A DNA stretch of 64,000 nucleotides. Source: Rhodospirillaceae bacterium MC!. GTDB lineage: Bacteria; Pseudomonadota; Alphaproteobacteria; MC1. The DNA lies in NCBI GenBank assembly GCA_002632265.1, contig NQOV01000006.1:1-64000 (forward strand). Direction: 5' to 3'. A program made the translations under genes and the position numbers. This document shows positions 28,088 to 36,504 of this stretch, piece after piece. Below the pieces are notes generated by a model that had not been told where the DNA came from, did no database searches, and worked only from the letters and a program-made list of their open reading frames with translations. The first letter of the stretch is position 1. Each line of letters starts with the position of its first letter.

Positions 28088-28303
28088 AGAATTAAGCCTG
28101 ATAATTTTATTTTTAATAGTGATGTCAAAGTATATCATAAAATCTTTACTTATGAAATACTTTTATAAAATAAATTCCATAAGAATTTTTTTATTGCTAC
28201 TTTTAACCCTTTAAAATGATCTGATTATATTAGGATTTACATGGATAAAAAAATCGCCATTGGAGAAGAAAATAAAATTTTTTCTATCAAAAGCCTTGTA
28301 TTG

Positions 28304-28323
28304 TATAGGAATATATTCTATAC
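28304..28323. promoter_or_regulatory. Candidate operator upstream of marR-type gene
   Basis: TATAGGAATATATTCTATAC contains the perfect 10-bp palindrome GAATATATTC (28309-28318) with TATA-type flanks. A TATAAT follows at 28331-28336, and the gene starts at 28374. MarR proteins commonly bind such palindromes over their own promoters; this is an inference. Confidence 0.4.
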
Positions 28324-28373
28324 TTAGTTATATAATCTAGATCTTAATTTATGAAAATAAAAGGGCGTGTAAT

Positions 28374-28814
28374 ATGACTAATGATGAAAATATTTTAGGG
28401 AAGTGTATGTATTTCACTACTGGTTCTTTATCGAGATGTGTGAACGATGTCGCAAATATTCACTTTGAAGATCTCGGAATCTCGCCGAGCCATGCCTTTT
28501 TGTTGGTGGTAATCGATAAAAAAGATAAAGCAAACATCAAAGACCTAGCCTCTGAACTCAATCTTGCCCATTCTACAGTATCAAGAAATCTAGAACTGCA
28601 CATAAAAAAAGGCTACCTAATAAAAACCACAGAAAGCCGAAGTACCTTTGTCCACCTTACCGAATCAGGACAAGAAATCCTACAACAAATCCACCACCGC
28701 TGGCAAAAAATCCACGCCGACTTCCTCGACGCCTTCGACGGCAATGAAGAAGAATACATAAAATTCAACCGCCAAGCCCTATCCATCTTCGAAAAACTCC
28801 ATAAAAAATTATAG
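28374..28814 (+). CDS. MarR-family transcriptional regulator
   Basis: 146 residues with the winged-helix pattern of MarR: ANIKDLASELNLAHSTVSRN as the DNA-reading helix region, followed by the wing (GYLIKTTESRSTFVHLTESG) and a C-terminal dimerisation helix. Ligand unknown. The last third of the gene is notably C-rich in synonymous positions compared with the first part. The 34-bp repeat array starts 35 bp after its stop. Confidence 0.88.
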   Translation: MTNDENILGKCMYFTTGSLSRCVNDVANIHFEDLGISPSHAFLLVVIDKKDKANIKDLASELNLAHSTVSRNLELHIKKGYLIKTTESRSTFVHLTESGQEILQQIHHRWQKIHADFLDAFDGNEEEYIKFNRQALSIFEKLHKKL

Positions 28815-28848
28815 AATGGTTTTATATCTCGCTCTTTGTGGCTGACGT

Positions 28849-29745
28849 CTTAACAGGCGATCCCCCTATCCGACCCATGCAACCTTAACAGACGATCCCC
28901 CTATCCGACCATGTAATCTTGGTAGGTGTTCGATCTATACGAGCAAGTAGTCTTGACAGGCGGTCGCCCTATCCGAGTAAGTAATCTTGACAGGTGGTCG
29001 ATCTATCCGAGTAAGTAATCTTGACAGGTGGTCGCCCTATACGAGCATGTAGTCTTGGTAGGTGGTCGATCTATACGAGCATGTAATCTTGACAGGTGGT
29101 CGCCCTATACGAGCATGTATCCTTTATAGGCGATCCCCCTATACGAGCATGCAACCTTGACAGGCGATCCCCCTATCCGAGCAAGTAGTCTTGACAGGCG
29201 TTCGATCTATCCGAGCATGTAGTCTTAACAGGCGGCCGCCCTATCCGACCATGTAATCTTGACAGGTGGTCGCTCTATCCGAGCATGTAGTCTTGACATG
29301 CGATCGCCTTATCCGAGCAAGTAGTCTTGACAGGCGATCGCCCTATCCGAGAAAGTAATCTTGACTAGCGGTCGATCTATCCGACCATGCAACCTTGACA
29401 GGTGGTCGCCCTATCCGAGCATGTAGTCTTGACAGGCGGTCGCCCTATCCGAACATGTAATCTTGACAGGCGATCCCCCTATCCGAGCATGTAATCTTGA
29501 CAGGTGGTCGCTCTATACGAGCATGTAGTCTTGACAGGCGGACGCCATATCCGAGTAAGTAATCTTGACAGACGTTCGCCCTATCCGAGCATGTAATCTT
29601 GACAGGTGGTCGCCCTATCCGAATAAGTAGTCTTGACATGCGATCGCCTTATCCGAGCAAGTAGTCTTGGTAGGCGTTCGCCCTATCCGAGCATGCAGTC
29701 TTGACAGGCGGCCGCCCTATCCGAGCATGTATCCTTGGTAGGTGG
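28849..29745. repeat. Array of 26 diverged 34-bp repeats
   Basis: Twenty-six consecutive units (one of 35 bp, the rest 34 bp) and a partial 27th at 29734. A typical unit reads CTTGACAGG, a variable core, CTATCCGAGCATGTAAT. TTGACA occurs in 18 of the 26. The cores vary around the palindrome GGCGNNCGCC. Only units 14 and 24 are identical. G+C is about half, far above the surroundings. There are no identical repeats with unique spacers, so it is not CRISPR. No open frame runs through it convincingly. Confidence 0.92.
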
Positions 29746-29778
29746 GTTGAACGGGGTTTGTTTAGTTGGGTGTGGGTT

Positions 29779-29821
29779 ATTTTGTTGTGCTGGCCTAATA
29801 TTTAGGCCAGCACAACAAAAT
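29779..29821. repeat. Perfect hairpin with GTGCTGGCCTA core, copy 2
   Basis: A 20-bp perfect stem (29779-29798 with 29802-29821) around a 3-nt loop, at the right edge of the 34-bp array. The core matches the hairpin at 15961-15999. A run of short TAATCAT-type repeats (29850-29890) and a 10-bp inverted repeat (29889-29898 with 29913-29922) follow. The rest, to 30066, shows no gene. Confidence 0.85.
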
Positions 29822-30066
29822 AATAATAGAATAGAATGCAAGCTCTATAATCATCTATAATCATTGATAATCATTGATAATCATATATAGTTATCTATCA
29901 TAATATATCATTATAGATAACTAATTGTTACGCATTAGAAGTATATGTGATTAAGCATGCTTAAGGGGTTTAGGGGAGTAAGGTAAAAAATAAAATATGA
30001 TTTTTTATAGATGTTAGTTTTCTAATGTGTGGAATTGTGGAGCATTGATGTGTTTGGCGAAAGGGT

Positions 30067-30102
30067 AAAAGGTTATTCTTTCAAATGAAAGAATAACCTT
30101 TT
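30067..30102 (-). terminator. Terminator after the flagellin gene
   Basis: A perfect 16-bp stem (30067-30082 with 30087-30102) and a 4-nt loop. The stem ends are AAAA and TTTT, so it can act in either direction. It lies 30 bp past the flagellin stop codon on the minus strand. Confidence 0.85.
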
Positions 30103-30132
30103 GTATATTAGTGTGGGAGATAATGCTAGGGA

Positions 30133-31002
30133 TTAATTAGCGTTATTGCCGTTACCTGTGCTAGTTACTAGATCTAGTACGAATGCACCTTGTTTAGCTG
30201 ATAAGGCTAGAGTGCTTTGGGCTAGTTTGTTTTGGACGTTGGATGCGGTTAGTTCAGTGGCATTTTTTAGTTGGTCCACATCGGTTTCGCTATCGGCACT
30301 GTCTTTCATGAAAGTACTATACTTTTCATTGAAATCCTTACGAGAATCCAACAGGCTAGTTTTTGCACTTACTTCGATGTTGCTAGCTTTTAAAGTAGCG
30401 GTAGCTTGATCCAATAAGCTTTTCGCCCCTTCAAGACCAGCACCGCCAGAACTGGCTTGAGCAACCGCACCGTTAATATTGATATTCGGATTGTTTGAAG
30501 AAACGTCAAGGGCTTGTAATTTAATGGCGTGATCAGGATTTGGCCCCACTTGAATGGTTGAAGAGCTTTGATCATTGTCAAGAAGAGATTTGCCGTTATA
30601 TTTAGCGTCGCTTACCATGTCATCATATTGGGATGCGGTTTCGCTTAAAGCACCTTGAAGAGCGTTGAAATCTTCGCCACTGTCGGCATTTTGCATACCG
30701 CTTACATATGCTTGCATCATACCTACCATACCCTCGGCACTTTCGATACCTGTTGACATAGTTTTTACAGCGTCGATCCCTTGAGTAAGGCCTTCTTTAG
30801 TTTTGTCGAAAGTAGAAGCACGATCATATACTTCAGTTGAGTGAATTAAAGTAACCGAATCTTCATTATGAGCGGCCATACCACCGCCGATTTTACTACC
30901 TGTAGAAAGTTTACCGTTAGTTGAATCAACATTTCTTTGAGCAGATTTCACACCATATAAATTTGTTCTTACTTGTGAATTTAAATTGATAGAATTTACC
31001 AT
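30133..31002 (-). CDS. Short flagellin-like protein
   Basis: 289 residues from the internal ATG at 31002, which has AAGGA upstream and gives the expected MVNSINLNSQ start; an in-frame start at 31062 would add an atypical leader. The N-terminal D0/D1 region (VRTNLYGVKSAQRNV, NGKLSTGSKI, then GIDAVKTMSTGIESAEGM) and the C-terminal coiled region (TASNVQNKLAQSTLALSAKQ) are flagellin-type, with almost no variable central domain. There are no other flagellar genes in the window. It could form a filament or be a secreted relative. Confidence 0.82.
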   Translation of the reverse strand: MVNSINLNSQVRTNLYGVKSAQRNVDSTNGKLSTGSKIGGGMAAHNEDSVTLIHSTEVYDRASTFDKTKEGLTQGIDAVKTMSTGIESAEGMVGMMQAYVSGMQNADSGEDFNALQGALSETASQYDDMVSDAKYNGKSLLDNDQSSSTIQVGPNPDHAIKLQALDVSSNNPNININGAVAQASSGGAGLEGAKSLLDQATATLKASNIEVSAKTSLLDSRKDFNEKYSTFMKDSADSETDVDQLKNATELTASNVQNKLAQSTLALSAKQGAFVLDLVTSTGNGNNAN

Positions 31003-31329
31003 GTTTTGATATTCCTTATTTCTTAAGTTAAATATGCCAAGGTGGGAAAATACAATTACCATTACTTGATATTACTATCCTAACATTTTATTAACTAAAA
31101 AGCAACAAAAATTTTTAAAATATTATTTTTCTGGATAGAAACTGGCTCTTTCCCTTAACTTCTAGCATAAATATAAAATCCATTGTTAACACATTCTTAA
31201 CAATATCCCTAAAAGTAGCCCTAAAAAAATCCCAAAGAATCCCCTAAAAATCTCTCATAAAGTTAACAATAAAATATAACCTACATTAGTATCGTTTCCC
31301 AATGCAGATTAGCCCCGTTATCACCCCCC

Positions 31330-32619
31330 TTAAGAGAATGGTTTTTCTCGGATTATGGTATCATTACGTTCTGGGGATGTGGAAATTAGGGAAGCTTTTA
31401 CTCCTATTAGCTCTTCGATTCGTTTGATGTAGTTACGGGCTTGTATGGGAAGTTTTTCTTCGGTTGTTATGCCGTAGGTGGTGGATTTCCAACCTGGTAG
31501 AGTTTCGTAGATTGGGATTATATTTTCTTGATCTTTAATGGATGCTGGAACATAATTGATCACTTCGCCGTTGAGTTTATAACCTGTACAGATTTTTAGC
31601 TCTTCCATTTCGTCTAAGACGTCGATTTTAGTTAGAACTACCGAAGTACAACCGTTTAGGGCTACGGATTGGGCTACCATTACCGAATCAAACCAGCCAC
31701 AACGGCGTGGACGGTTGGTTACTGTGCCGAATTCGTGGCCTTTTTCTGCTAAGTGTTCGCCTATATTGTTTGTTAATTCTGTAACGAACGGACCTTCGCC
31801 GACTCTTGTTGTGTATGCTTTTACTATTCCTAAGACCTTATGAGCGAATCCTGATCCCATTCCTGTCCCTGCACTGGCGTTTCCTGCTACTGTGTTCGAT
31901 GATGTTACATAGGGATAAGTACCATGATCAATATCTAAATACGTACCTTGGGCCCCTTCGAATAGGATATTCTTAGATTCTTTTTTTGCTTGATCAAGAA
32001 TCTTCCATACGGGTTTTACATATGGCAATATTTTTTTGCCTATGGCTTTTATATCTGCAAATAATTTTTCTTCATTGATTTTTTCTGCTCCTAGGGCCTG
32101 ACGTTGTACATTATGATGAGCCACCAATAAAGATAGTCTTTGTTTTAGATAATCCTCATGAGCTAGATCACATAAGCGGATTGCTCTTCTGCCTACTTTA
32201 TCTTCATAAGCTGGGCCTATGCCTGATTTTGTTGTGCCGATTTTGTTTTCTTGGGCATGTTCTTCTCTTAGAGCGTCTAATTCCATATGGATAGGTAATA
32301 GAAGTGTGGTATTTTCAGCAATCATTAAGTTATTGGGATTGATGTCTCGCCCTTGAGATTCTATCTGTTGGACTTCTTCAAAGAATCCCCACGGATTAAA
32401 AACAACCCCATTTCCGATAATTGAAGTAACTCCATCACGCACCACGCCAGACGGTAACAAACGCAATTTATAGACTTTACCGTCGACTACTAGGGTATGC
32501 CCTGCATTGTTTCCCCCTTGGAAACGCACCACGAAATCGGCTTTATCTGCCAGCATGTCAACAAACTTGCCTTTGCCTTCGTCGCCCCATTGAATTCCTG
32601 TTATTACAACACCTGTCAT
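31330..32619 (-). CDS. purA: Adenylosuccinate synthetase
   Basis: 429 residues, the standard length. It makes adenylosuccinate from IMP, aspartate and GTP in AMP synthesis. The N-terminal P-loop-like GIQWGDEGKGKFVDML, then GNNAGHTL, IGTTKSGIGPAYEDK, FEGAQGT and TTRVGEGPFVTEL are all intact. It stands alone. The 270 bp between it and the flagellin gene are AT-rich and partly G-poor, with no gene seen. Confidence 0.97.
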   Translation of the reverse strand: MTGVVITGIQWGDEGKGKFVDMLADKADFVVRFQGGNNAGHTLVVDGKVYKLRLLPSGVVRDGVTSIIGNGVVFNPWGFFEEVQQIESQGRDINPNNLMIAENTTLLLPIHMELDALREEHAQENKIGTTKSGIGPAYEDKVGRRAIRLCDLAHEDYLKQRLSLLVAHHNVQRQALGAEKINEEKLFADIKAIGKKILPYVKPVWKILDQAKKESKNILFEGAQGTYLDIDHGTYPYVTSSNTVAGNASAGTGMGSGFAHKVLGIVKAYTTRVGEGPFVTELTNNIGEHLAEKGHEFGTVTNRPRRCGWFDSVMVAQSVALNGCTSVVLTKIDVLDEMEELKICTGYKLNGEVINYVPASIKDQENIIPIYETLPGWKSTTYGITTEEKLPIQARNYIKRIEELIGVKASLISTSPERNDTIIREKPFS

Positions 32620-32775
32620 AGTTCACTCCATTAATTGAGATTGCACGACCAACCCCTAAAATACACATAATTACATGAAACTATATCACAAACCACTCCT
32701 ATTTTGCAATATATATTTATTTTTTCTTAAATTTAGGAATATAAATCCCATAGGGATACCAGAGCAGAGCAATTT

Positions 32776-34011
32776 TTACGTACTTTTTATCACAACTCGA
32801 GCGATTAGATCGCCCATGGAAAAACAAGCAGTTAGTAAATATCCGCCTGTTATGGCGTTCCAGTTGAGCATTTCGCCACCTAGATATAAATTATGATAAT
32901 TTTTCACTTCTAGATTAGAATTAAGTTCCGTAAGATTAACCCCACCAGAAGAGGAAATTGACTTATTAGTCTCATGTAATCCCCCATGGTTAAGGGGGAG
33001 ATTCTTAATGAGATGAGCTATTTCTTTTACGTCTTTAGGTAATTTATCTTTATGGAACTGCTTAAGGAGGAAAAAGGCTTCTCTTTTGAGCTTGATTCCC
33101 TTACGTATGCGATTGCTCATGCTATTCTTAGTGCTGATATTATTGATCTTTCTCACTATATCCTCTTCAGATAAATCGGCTTTAAGATCAATGTAAACTT
33201 TTTGCTTATTCATGATGTCTTGATTAATGGCATATATGGGCATCCCCTCCAAGCCGTAGGATGTGATTACCATATCGCCCTTAATATACTTTCCTGCTTT
33301 GCCCCCATGTAATGCTATGGATTTTAAATGCTTGCCTGACATATCTTCCCCATGATTCTCCCCATGATCTTCCCCATTATTTTTCATATTATCCCATGCA
33401 ACATCTACCCCCACGTTAAAGGGTTGAAATTCTGTATAAGATATCCCTAGCTTACGATCCAAAAGCTTAATCACATCATGATTACCGCCAAGCTTTTCAT
33501 AACTTGCTCCACCTGTGGCGATTATGACAGTTTTGGCAATTATTTCCGCTCCATTCTTAAAGGAAATTTTATACATACCATTAGTTAATCTTTGGATGTC
33601 ATCCATGATATGATTATAATGAGTTTCTATATTATGGCTGGCAATATATCTTAAGATCGCACGAACAAAGGGCGTAGCTTTTAAGCCTTTGGGAAAAATT
33701 TTGTTTCCTGCTCCCATAAAGGTAGATATACCCAACTCATTCACCCACGATATCAGATCTTGCGAGTTAAACTCGTTGATATAAGTACGCATAAAGCTTG
33801 CATGCTCGCCATACCCCTTAAGAAATTCCGCTGTATGGATGTCTTTTGTTAAATTCAAACCGCCGATCCCTGCCATGAGAATCTTGCGGGCAGGGGTGGA
33901 TTTCGCTTCGTACATACATATCTTATGAGTGTGAGAGACTCCACTTTCAGCCAACACATACGCCGATCTTAAAGATAACGCTCCCATACCTATAAAAGCC
34001 ACATCTATCAT
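32776..34011 (-). CDS. HI0933/YhiN-family flavoprotein
   Basis: 411 residues. The C-terminal motif WNAITGGYLLTACFSMG and the internal GASYEKLG-type motif (TGGASYEKLGGNHDVIKLL) identify the HI0933-like FAD-binding oxidoreductases, whose physiological role is mostly unknown. The N-terminal nucleotide motif reads IGMGALSLRSA, so the third glycine of GxGxxG is replaced by serine. A small His/Glu/Asn-rich insertion (GEDHGENHGEDMSG) lies near residue 220. The next gene on this strand ends 6 bp upstream. Confidence 0.85.
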   Translation of the reverse strand: MIDVAFIGMGALSLRSAYVLAESGVSHTHKICMYEAKSTPARKILMAGIGGLNLTKDIHTAEFLKGYGEHASFMRTYINEFNSQDLISWVNELGISTFMGAGNKIFPKGLKATPFVRAILRYIASHNIETHYNHIMDDIQRLTNGMYKISFKNGAEIIAKTVIIATGGASYEKLGGNHDVIKLLDRKLGISYTEFQPFNVGVDVAWDNMKNNGEDHGENHGEDMSGKHLKSIALHGGKAGKYIKGDMVITSYGLEGMPIYAINQDIMNKQKVYIDLKADLSEEDIVRKINNISTKNSMSNRIRKGIKLKREAFFLLKQFHKDKLPKDVKEIAHLIKNLPLNHGGLHETNKSISSSGGVNLTELNSNLEVKNYHNLYLGGEMLNWNAITGGYLLTACFSMGDLIARVVIKST

Positions 34012-34017
34012 GAATAA

Positions 34018-35214
34018 CTACTTATCTTTATCTTCTGATGTTAATATGGGAATAAGCGTTGGTTTATCGTTCTTAGTTTGTTGCTTTTTAGAATCCTTAT
34101 CTTTAGAGTTCTTATCTTTAGAATCTTTATCTTTAGAGTTCTTATCTTTAGAATCTTTATCTTTAGAGTTCTTATCTTTAGAATCCTTATCTTTAGAATC
34201 TTTGTCTTTAGAATTCTTGTCATCAGGTTCGAAGTTCTTCGGTGTATCTATGGGCATTCTAAAGTTCTTTAGCTCATTTTCCTTTACTGGCAAAGGAGCA
34301 TTCGCCAATATTAAGGATGGCTTAGAGATTCTATTTGAGCCTAAACTAAAAAAAGCTGTAGTATGAAAGTATCCGTAAAGATCTTGTTTTTGTTGGAAAA
34401 AATTATCTAAAGCGAGCTTAACCGCTGGTTGATACTTACTATCATACATCTTAAATGTTCTAAGATTTTCACTAAGATACGCAGTATTTAATTTATCCAT
34501 ATTTAAGCCTGCGATATTCTTATTAACCAGATGAAACTTAACGAAATATATTTGGCTCGCAATTTTTAAGATATCTAACTTATTTTGTGGAATTACTAGA
34601 TTATTCACATCAACGGAACTATCCGAGCTTAAGCTATAATTGGGATTATCGATACTTAGGTGGATTGTGGTAGGTTTTTTGTTCACTTTAGATAGTGCTA
34701 TCTTGATGTTATTTAAGGCAAAAACAATATCAGAACTCGCCGTTATATTGCCATTATCAGATAAAATTACCACAGGATTACTGACCTTCAATTCTCCTAG
34801 ATTTAGAATCTTAATCTTTAAGTTATCTGCTGTTATCTTCTTGCTATTTTTCTCTTTTCCTTTAAGGATATGAAAGAAATCCGCATTTAATGTCCCATGG
34901 GAATCTATAAGTTTAACATGAGCTATCTGGGATAAACTACCACCAAATATCTTATATTTTAAGGATTGAATGCTAATTTTACTCTTCTTAGATGTGGCAG
35001 GAAGTTGGATATTAGCTGTAAAATCGGAAATATTATAACTAAAGTCAGTTAAGGAAATACTTCCACTAAAATCAATCTCTGCGTTTTTATCGAGATTTTT
35101 AACAAGGTTAATAACTTTGCTTTTAATATACGCCTCAACCCCTAAGACCGCCACAAACCCCAAAGCAGATAGAATAACTAAACCCCAAAAGTATCTTTTT
35201 ATTTTTAATGACAT
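34018..35214 (-). CDS. Membrane-anchored protein with Lys/Asp/Ser repeat tail
   Basis: About 398 residues. ATG 35214 is chosen because AAGGTG lies 7 nt before it. One N-terminal membrane helix (residues about 7-28) is followed by a beta-rich region with AsmA-like character (SISLTDFSYNISDFTANI). From about residue 335 the tail repeats SKDKD and SKDKN, encoded by 15-bp units in 30-bp pairs (34091-34222). I do not recognise a precise family. The repeats can change the length of the tail without shifting the frame. Confidence 0.75.
   Translation of the reverse strand: MSLKIKRYFWGLVILSALGFVAVLGVEAYIKSKVINLVKNLDKNAEIDFSGSISLTDFSYNISDFTANIQLPATSKKSKISIQSLKYKIFGGSLSQIAHVKLIDSHGTLNADFFHILKGKEKNSKKITADNLKIKILNLGELKVSNPVVILSDNGNITASSDIVFALNNIKIALSKVNKKPTTIHLSIDNPNYSLSSDSSVDVNNLVIPQNKLDILKIASQIYFVKFHLVNKNIAGLNMDKLNTAYLSENLRTFKMYDSKYQPAVKLALDNFFQQKQDLYGYFHTTAFFSLGSNRISKPSLILANAPLPVKENELKNFRMPIDTPKNFEPDDKNSKDKDSKDKDSKDKNSKDKDSKDKNSKDKDSKDKNSKDKDSKKQQTKNDKPTLIPILTSEDKDK
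34091..34222. repeat. In-frame 15/30-bp tandem repeat inside a gene
   Basis: Alternating 15-bp units (TCTTTATCTTTAGAG and TTCTTATCTTTAGAA, with variants) encode the SKDKD/SKDKN tail of the membrane-anchored protein. The unit is a multiple of three, so slippage changes protein length rather than switching the gene off. Confidence 0.85.
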
Positions 35215-35291
35215 CAACAAACACCTTAATATAGATTGAGATAAAAAAAAGTAACTGCCGAATTCAACAATTACTTTCTAATTAGTATTTA

Positions 35292-35368
35292 TGGTGGGTC
35301 CAGTAGGACTCGAACCTACGACCGGGCGGTTATGAGCCGCCAGCTCTAACCAACTGAGCTATGGACCC
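35292..35368 (-). tRNA. tRNA with CAT anticodon (probably Ile2, possibly Met)
   Basis: A 77-nt cloverleaf on the minus strand: 7-bp acceptor stem (GGGTCCA/TGGACCC), D-arm, anticodon stem GGCGG/CCGCC with loop CTCATAA, T-arm GTAGG TTCGAGT CCTAC, discriminator A and an encoded CCA. The anticodon is CAT. The body resembles the minor isoleucine tRNA whose C34 is changed to lysidine, but elongator methionine cannot be excluded by eye. Confidence 0.95.
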
Positions 35369-35382
35369 TTAAATCAATAGAT

Positions 35383-35410
35383 ATTTTATCATAAATAAAA
35401 CTTATGTCAA
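35383..35410 (-). promoter_or_regulatory. Promoter of the tRNA gene
   Basis: TTGACA (35405-35410) and TAAAAT (35383-35388) on the minus strand with a 16-bp spacer. Transcription would begin about 8 nt before the mature 5' end of the tRNA. Confidence 0.6.
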
Positions 35411-35489
35411 TATTTTTTTTATATTTCCGTATATGTATTTGAAATGGATATACTTTAATGATTTTTACAATCCTTACACATAAATTAGG

Positions 35490-35517
35490 TTGATATTTAA
35501 ATTAAATGTATTATAAT
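35490..35517 (+). promoter_or_regulatory. Promoter of ptsN-bolA
   Basis: TTGATA (35490-35495) and a perfect TATAAT (35512-35517) with a 16-bp spacer. The predicted transcription start near 35524 lies after the first in-frame ATG (35506), which decides in favour of a later ptsN start. Confidence 0.6.
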
Positions 35518-35559
35518 GGATATAATGTATGTACTATTATTAGCTATCAGGATACGCAC

Positions 35560-36075
35560 GTGGATAAAGATATATTTAATATTATTAGTTTAGATAACAT
35601 CATATTTAAATTAAATGTAGAAAGTAGAAAAAGAGTCTTGGAAAATGCCATTGAGTTATTTCAGTCTAACACTGGTATTAGTACGTTCGATTTGTTATAT
35701 TTATTCCACGAGAGGGAACAAATGGGATCTACTAGGTTAAAGACTAGAAGTGCCATTCCCCATGCTTTTATTGCTCATACAGGAGCTAAAGTCAAAACCA
35801 ATCCAAAAAACGCCCATGGTGCTGATATTAATATGAATGATGTTTTCATAATATTGGTGGTCTTGGAAAAAACCGTTGATTGGGAAGGTGCAGATTGTAG
35901 CGATCATCCTGTGGATGTGGTAGCAGTATGTTTTAGTAGAAGTAAACGTGTATGTCTAAATTATGTTACTATTTTAAATTCTTTTATGTCTGATTCGAAG
36001 ATAATTGAGCAGATTAAGAATGCCGATAGTAAACAGAGTGTTTATAACATCATAACCAACGAATTAAAAGGATAA
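35560..36075 (+). CDS. ptsN: PTS IIA-like nitrogen regulatory protein
   Basis: About 171 residues from GTG 35560 (reads MDKDIFNIISLDNI). This is an EIIA(Ntr) domain: REQMGSTRLKTRSAIPHAFI contains the phospho-acceptor histidine in IPHA, and VDWEGADCSDHPVDVVAVCF follows as in the family. It receives phosphate from the PTS(Ntr) chain and regulates rather than transports. The ATG at 35506 falls inside the predicted promoter. bolA follows after 7 bp, so they form one unit. Confidence 0.82.
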   Translation: MDKDIFNIISLDNIIFKLNVESRKRVLENAIELFQSNTGISTFDLLYLFHEREQMGSTRLKTRSAIPHAFIAHTGAKVKTNPKNAHGADINMNDVFIILVVLEKTVDWEGADCSDHPVDVVAVCFSRSKRVCLNYVTILNSFMSDSKIIEQIKNADSKQSVYNIITNELKG

Positions 36076-36082
36076 TCATATC

Positions 36083-36316
36083 ATGAGCATAGAGCATAAA
36101 AAGCTTTTAAGCGTACTTGTAAACGCATTCCCCAACGCCGAAATAGATCTCCAAGATACCGTAGGCGATCAAAACCATTACGCCGTTGCCATTAAAGACG
36201 CACAATTCCACGGATTATCAAGAATCAAATCCCATAAGATTGTAAACGCATCTTTAAAGGAATTACTTGATAGTGGCGAACTCCACGCAATTTCCGTAAC
36301 AACATCTTCCCCTTAA
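36083..36316 (+). CDS. BolA-family protein
   Basis: 77 residues, complete BolA fold. FPNAEIDLQDTVGDQNHYAV, then FHGLSRIKSHKIVNASLK with the conserved histidine and the signature RxxxHxxVxxxL, and a C-terminal LHAISVTT strand. BolA/IbaG proteins work with monothiol glutaredoxins in iron-sulfur handling or act as regulators. No glutaredoxin is adjacent. It directly follows ptsN and is preceded by GGAT. Confidence 0.88.
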   Translation: MSIEHKKLLSVLVNAFPNAEIDLQDTVGDQNHYAVAIKDAQFHGLSRIKSHKIVNASLKELLDSGELHAISVTTSSP

Positions 36317-36426
36317 AGATAAACAATATTTCATGATGTTTGTTAAAATTATTTTAGAATTTATGCAAGATAATAATAATATTTTAACACAAATCATGTA
36401 TAATATACATTATTATATATAACATA

Positions 36427-36440
36427 TTGATATACATCAA
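36427..36440 (+). promoter_or_regulatory. FNR/CRP-type site upstream of the cyclase
   Basis: TTGATATACATCAA fits the FNR consensus TTGAT-N4-ATCAA perfectly and lies inside a longer palindrome (ATATTGAT..ATCAATAT). Its centre is 71 bp before the cyclase ATG, which leaves room for a promoter with a start near 36475. No clear extended -10 is visible, so activation by the factor would be expected. Confidence 0.6.
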
Positions 36441-36504
36441 TATTATAACTAGCAACCAACAACTAAGAATTAAGAATTAATTGATAATAAGGAAATAAGA
36501 AACT

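Noticed and set aside
29445-29639. Open frame inside the 34-bp array on the minus strand
   Set aside because: It is a by-product of the repeat: because 34 is not a multiple of three the peptide repeats only every 34 residues, and there is no ribosome-binding site or family match.
28849-29745. CRISPR array
   Set aside because: The units are contiguous with no spacers, almost every unit differs from the next, and there are no cas genes nearby.
31003-31062. Flagellin start at 31062
   Set aside because: The 20 extra residues are not flagellin-like, while AAGGA stands properly before the ATG at 31002.
35506-35559. N-terminal extension of ptsN from ATG 35506
   Set aside because: This ATG lies inside the predicted promoter (the TATAAT is at 35512-35517) and the extra residues are not part of the family.
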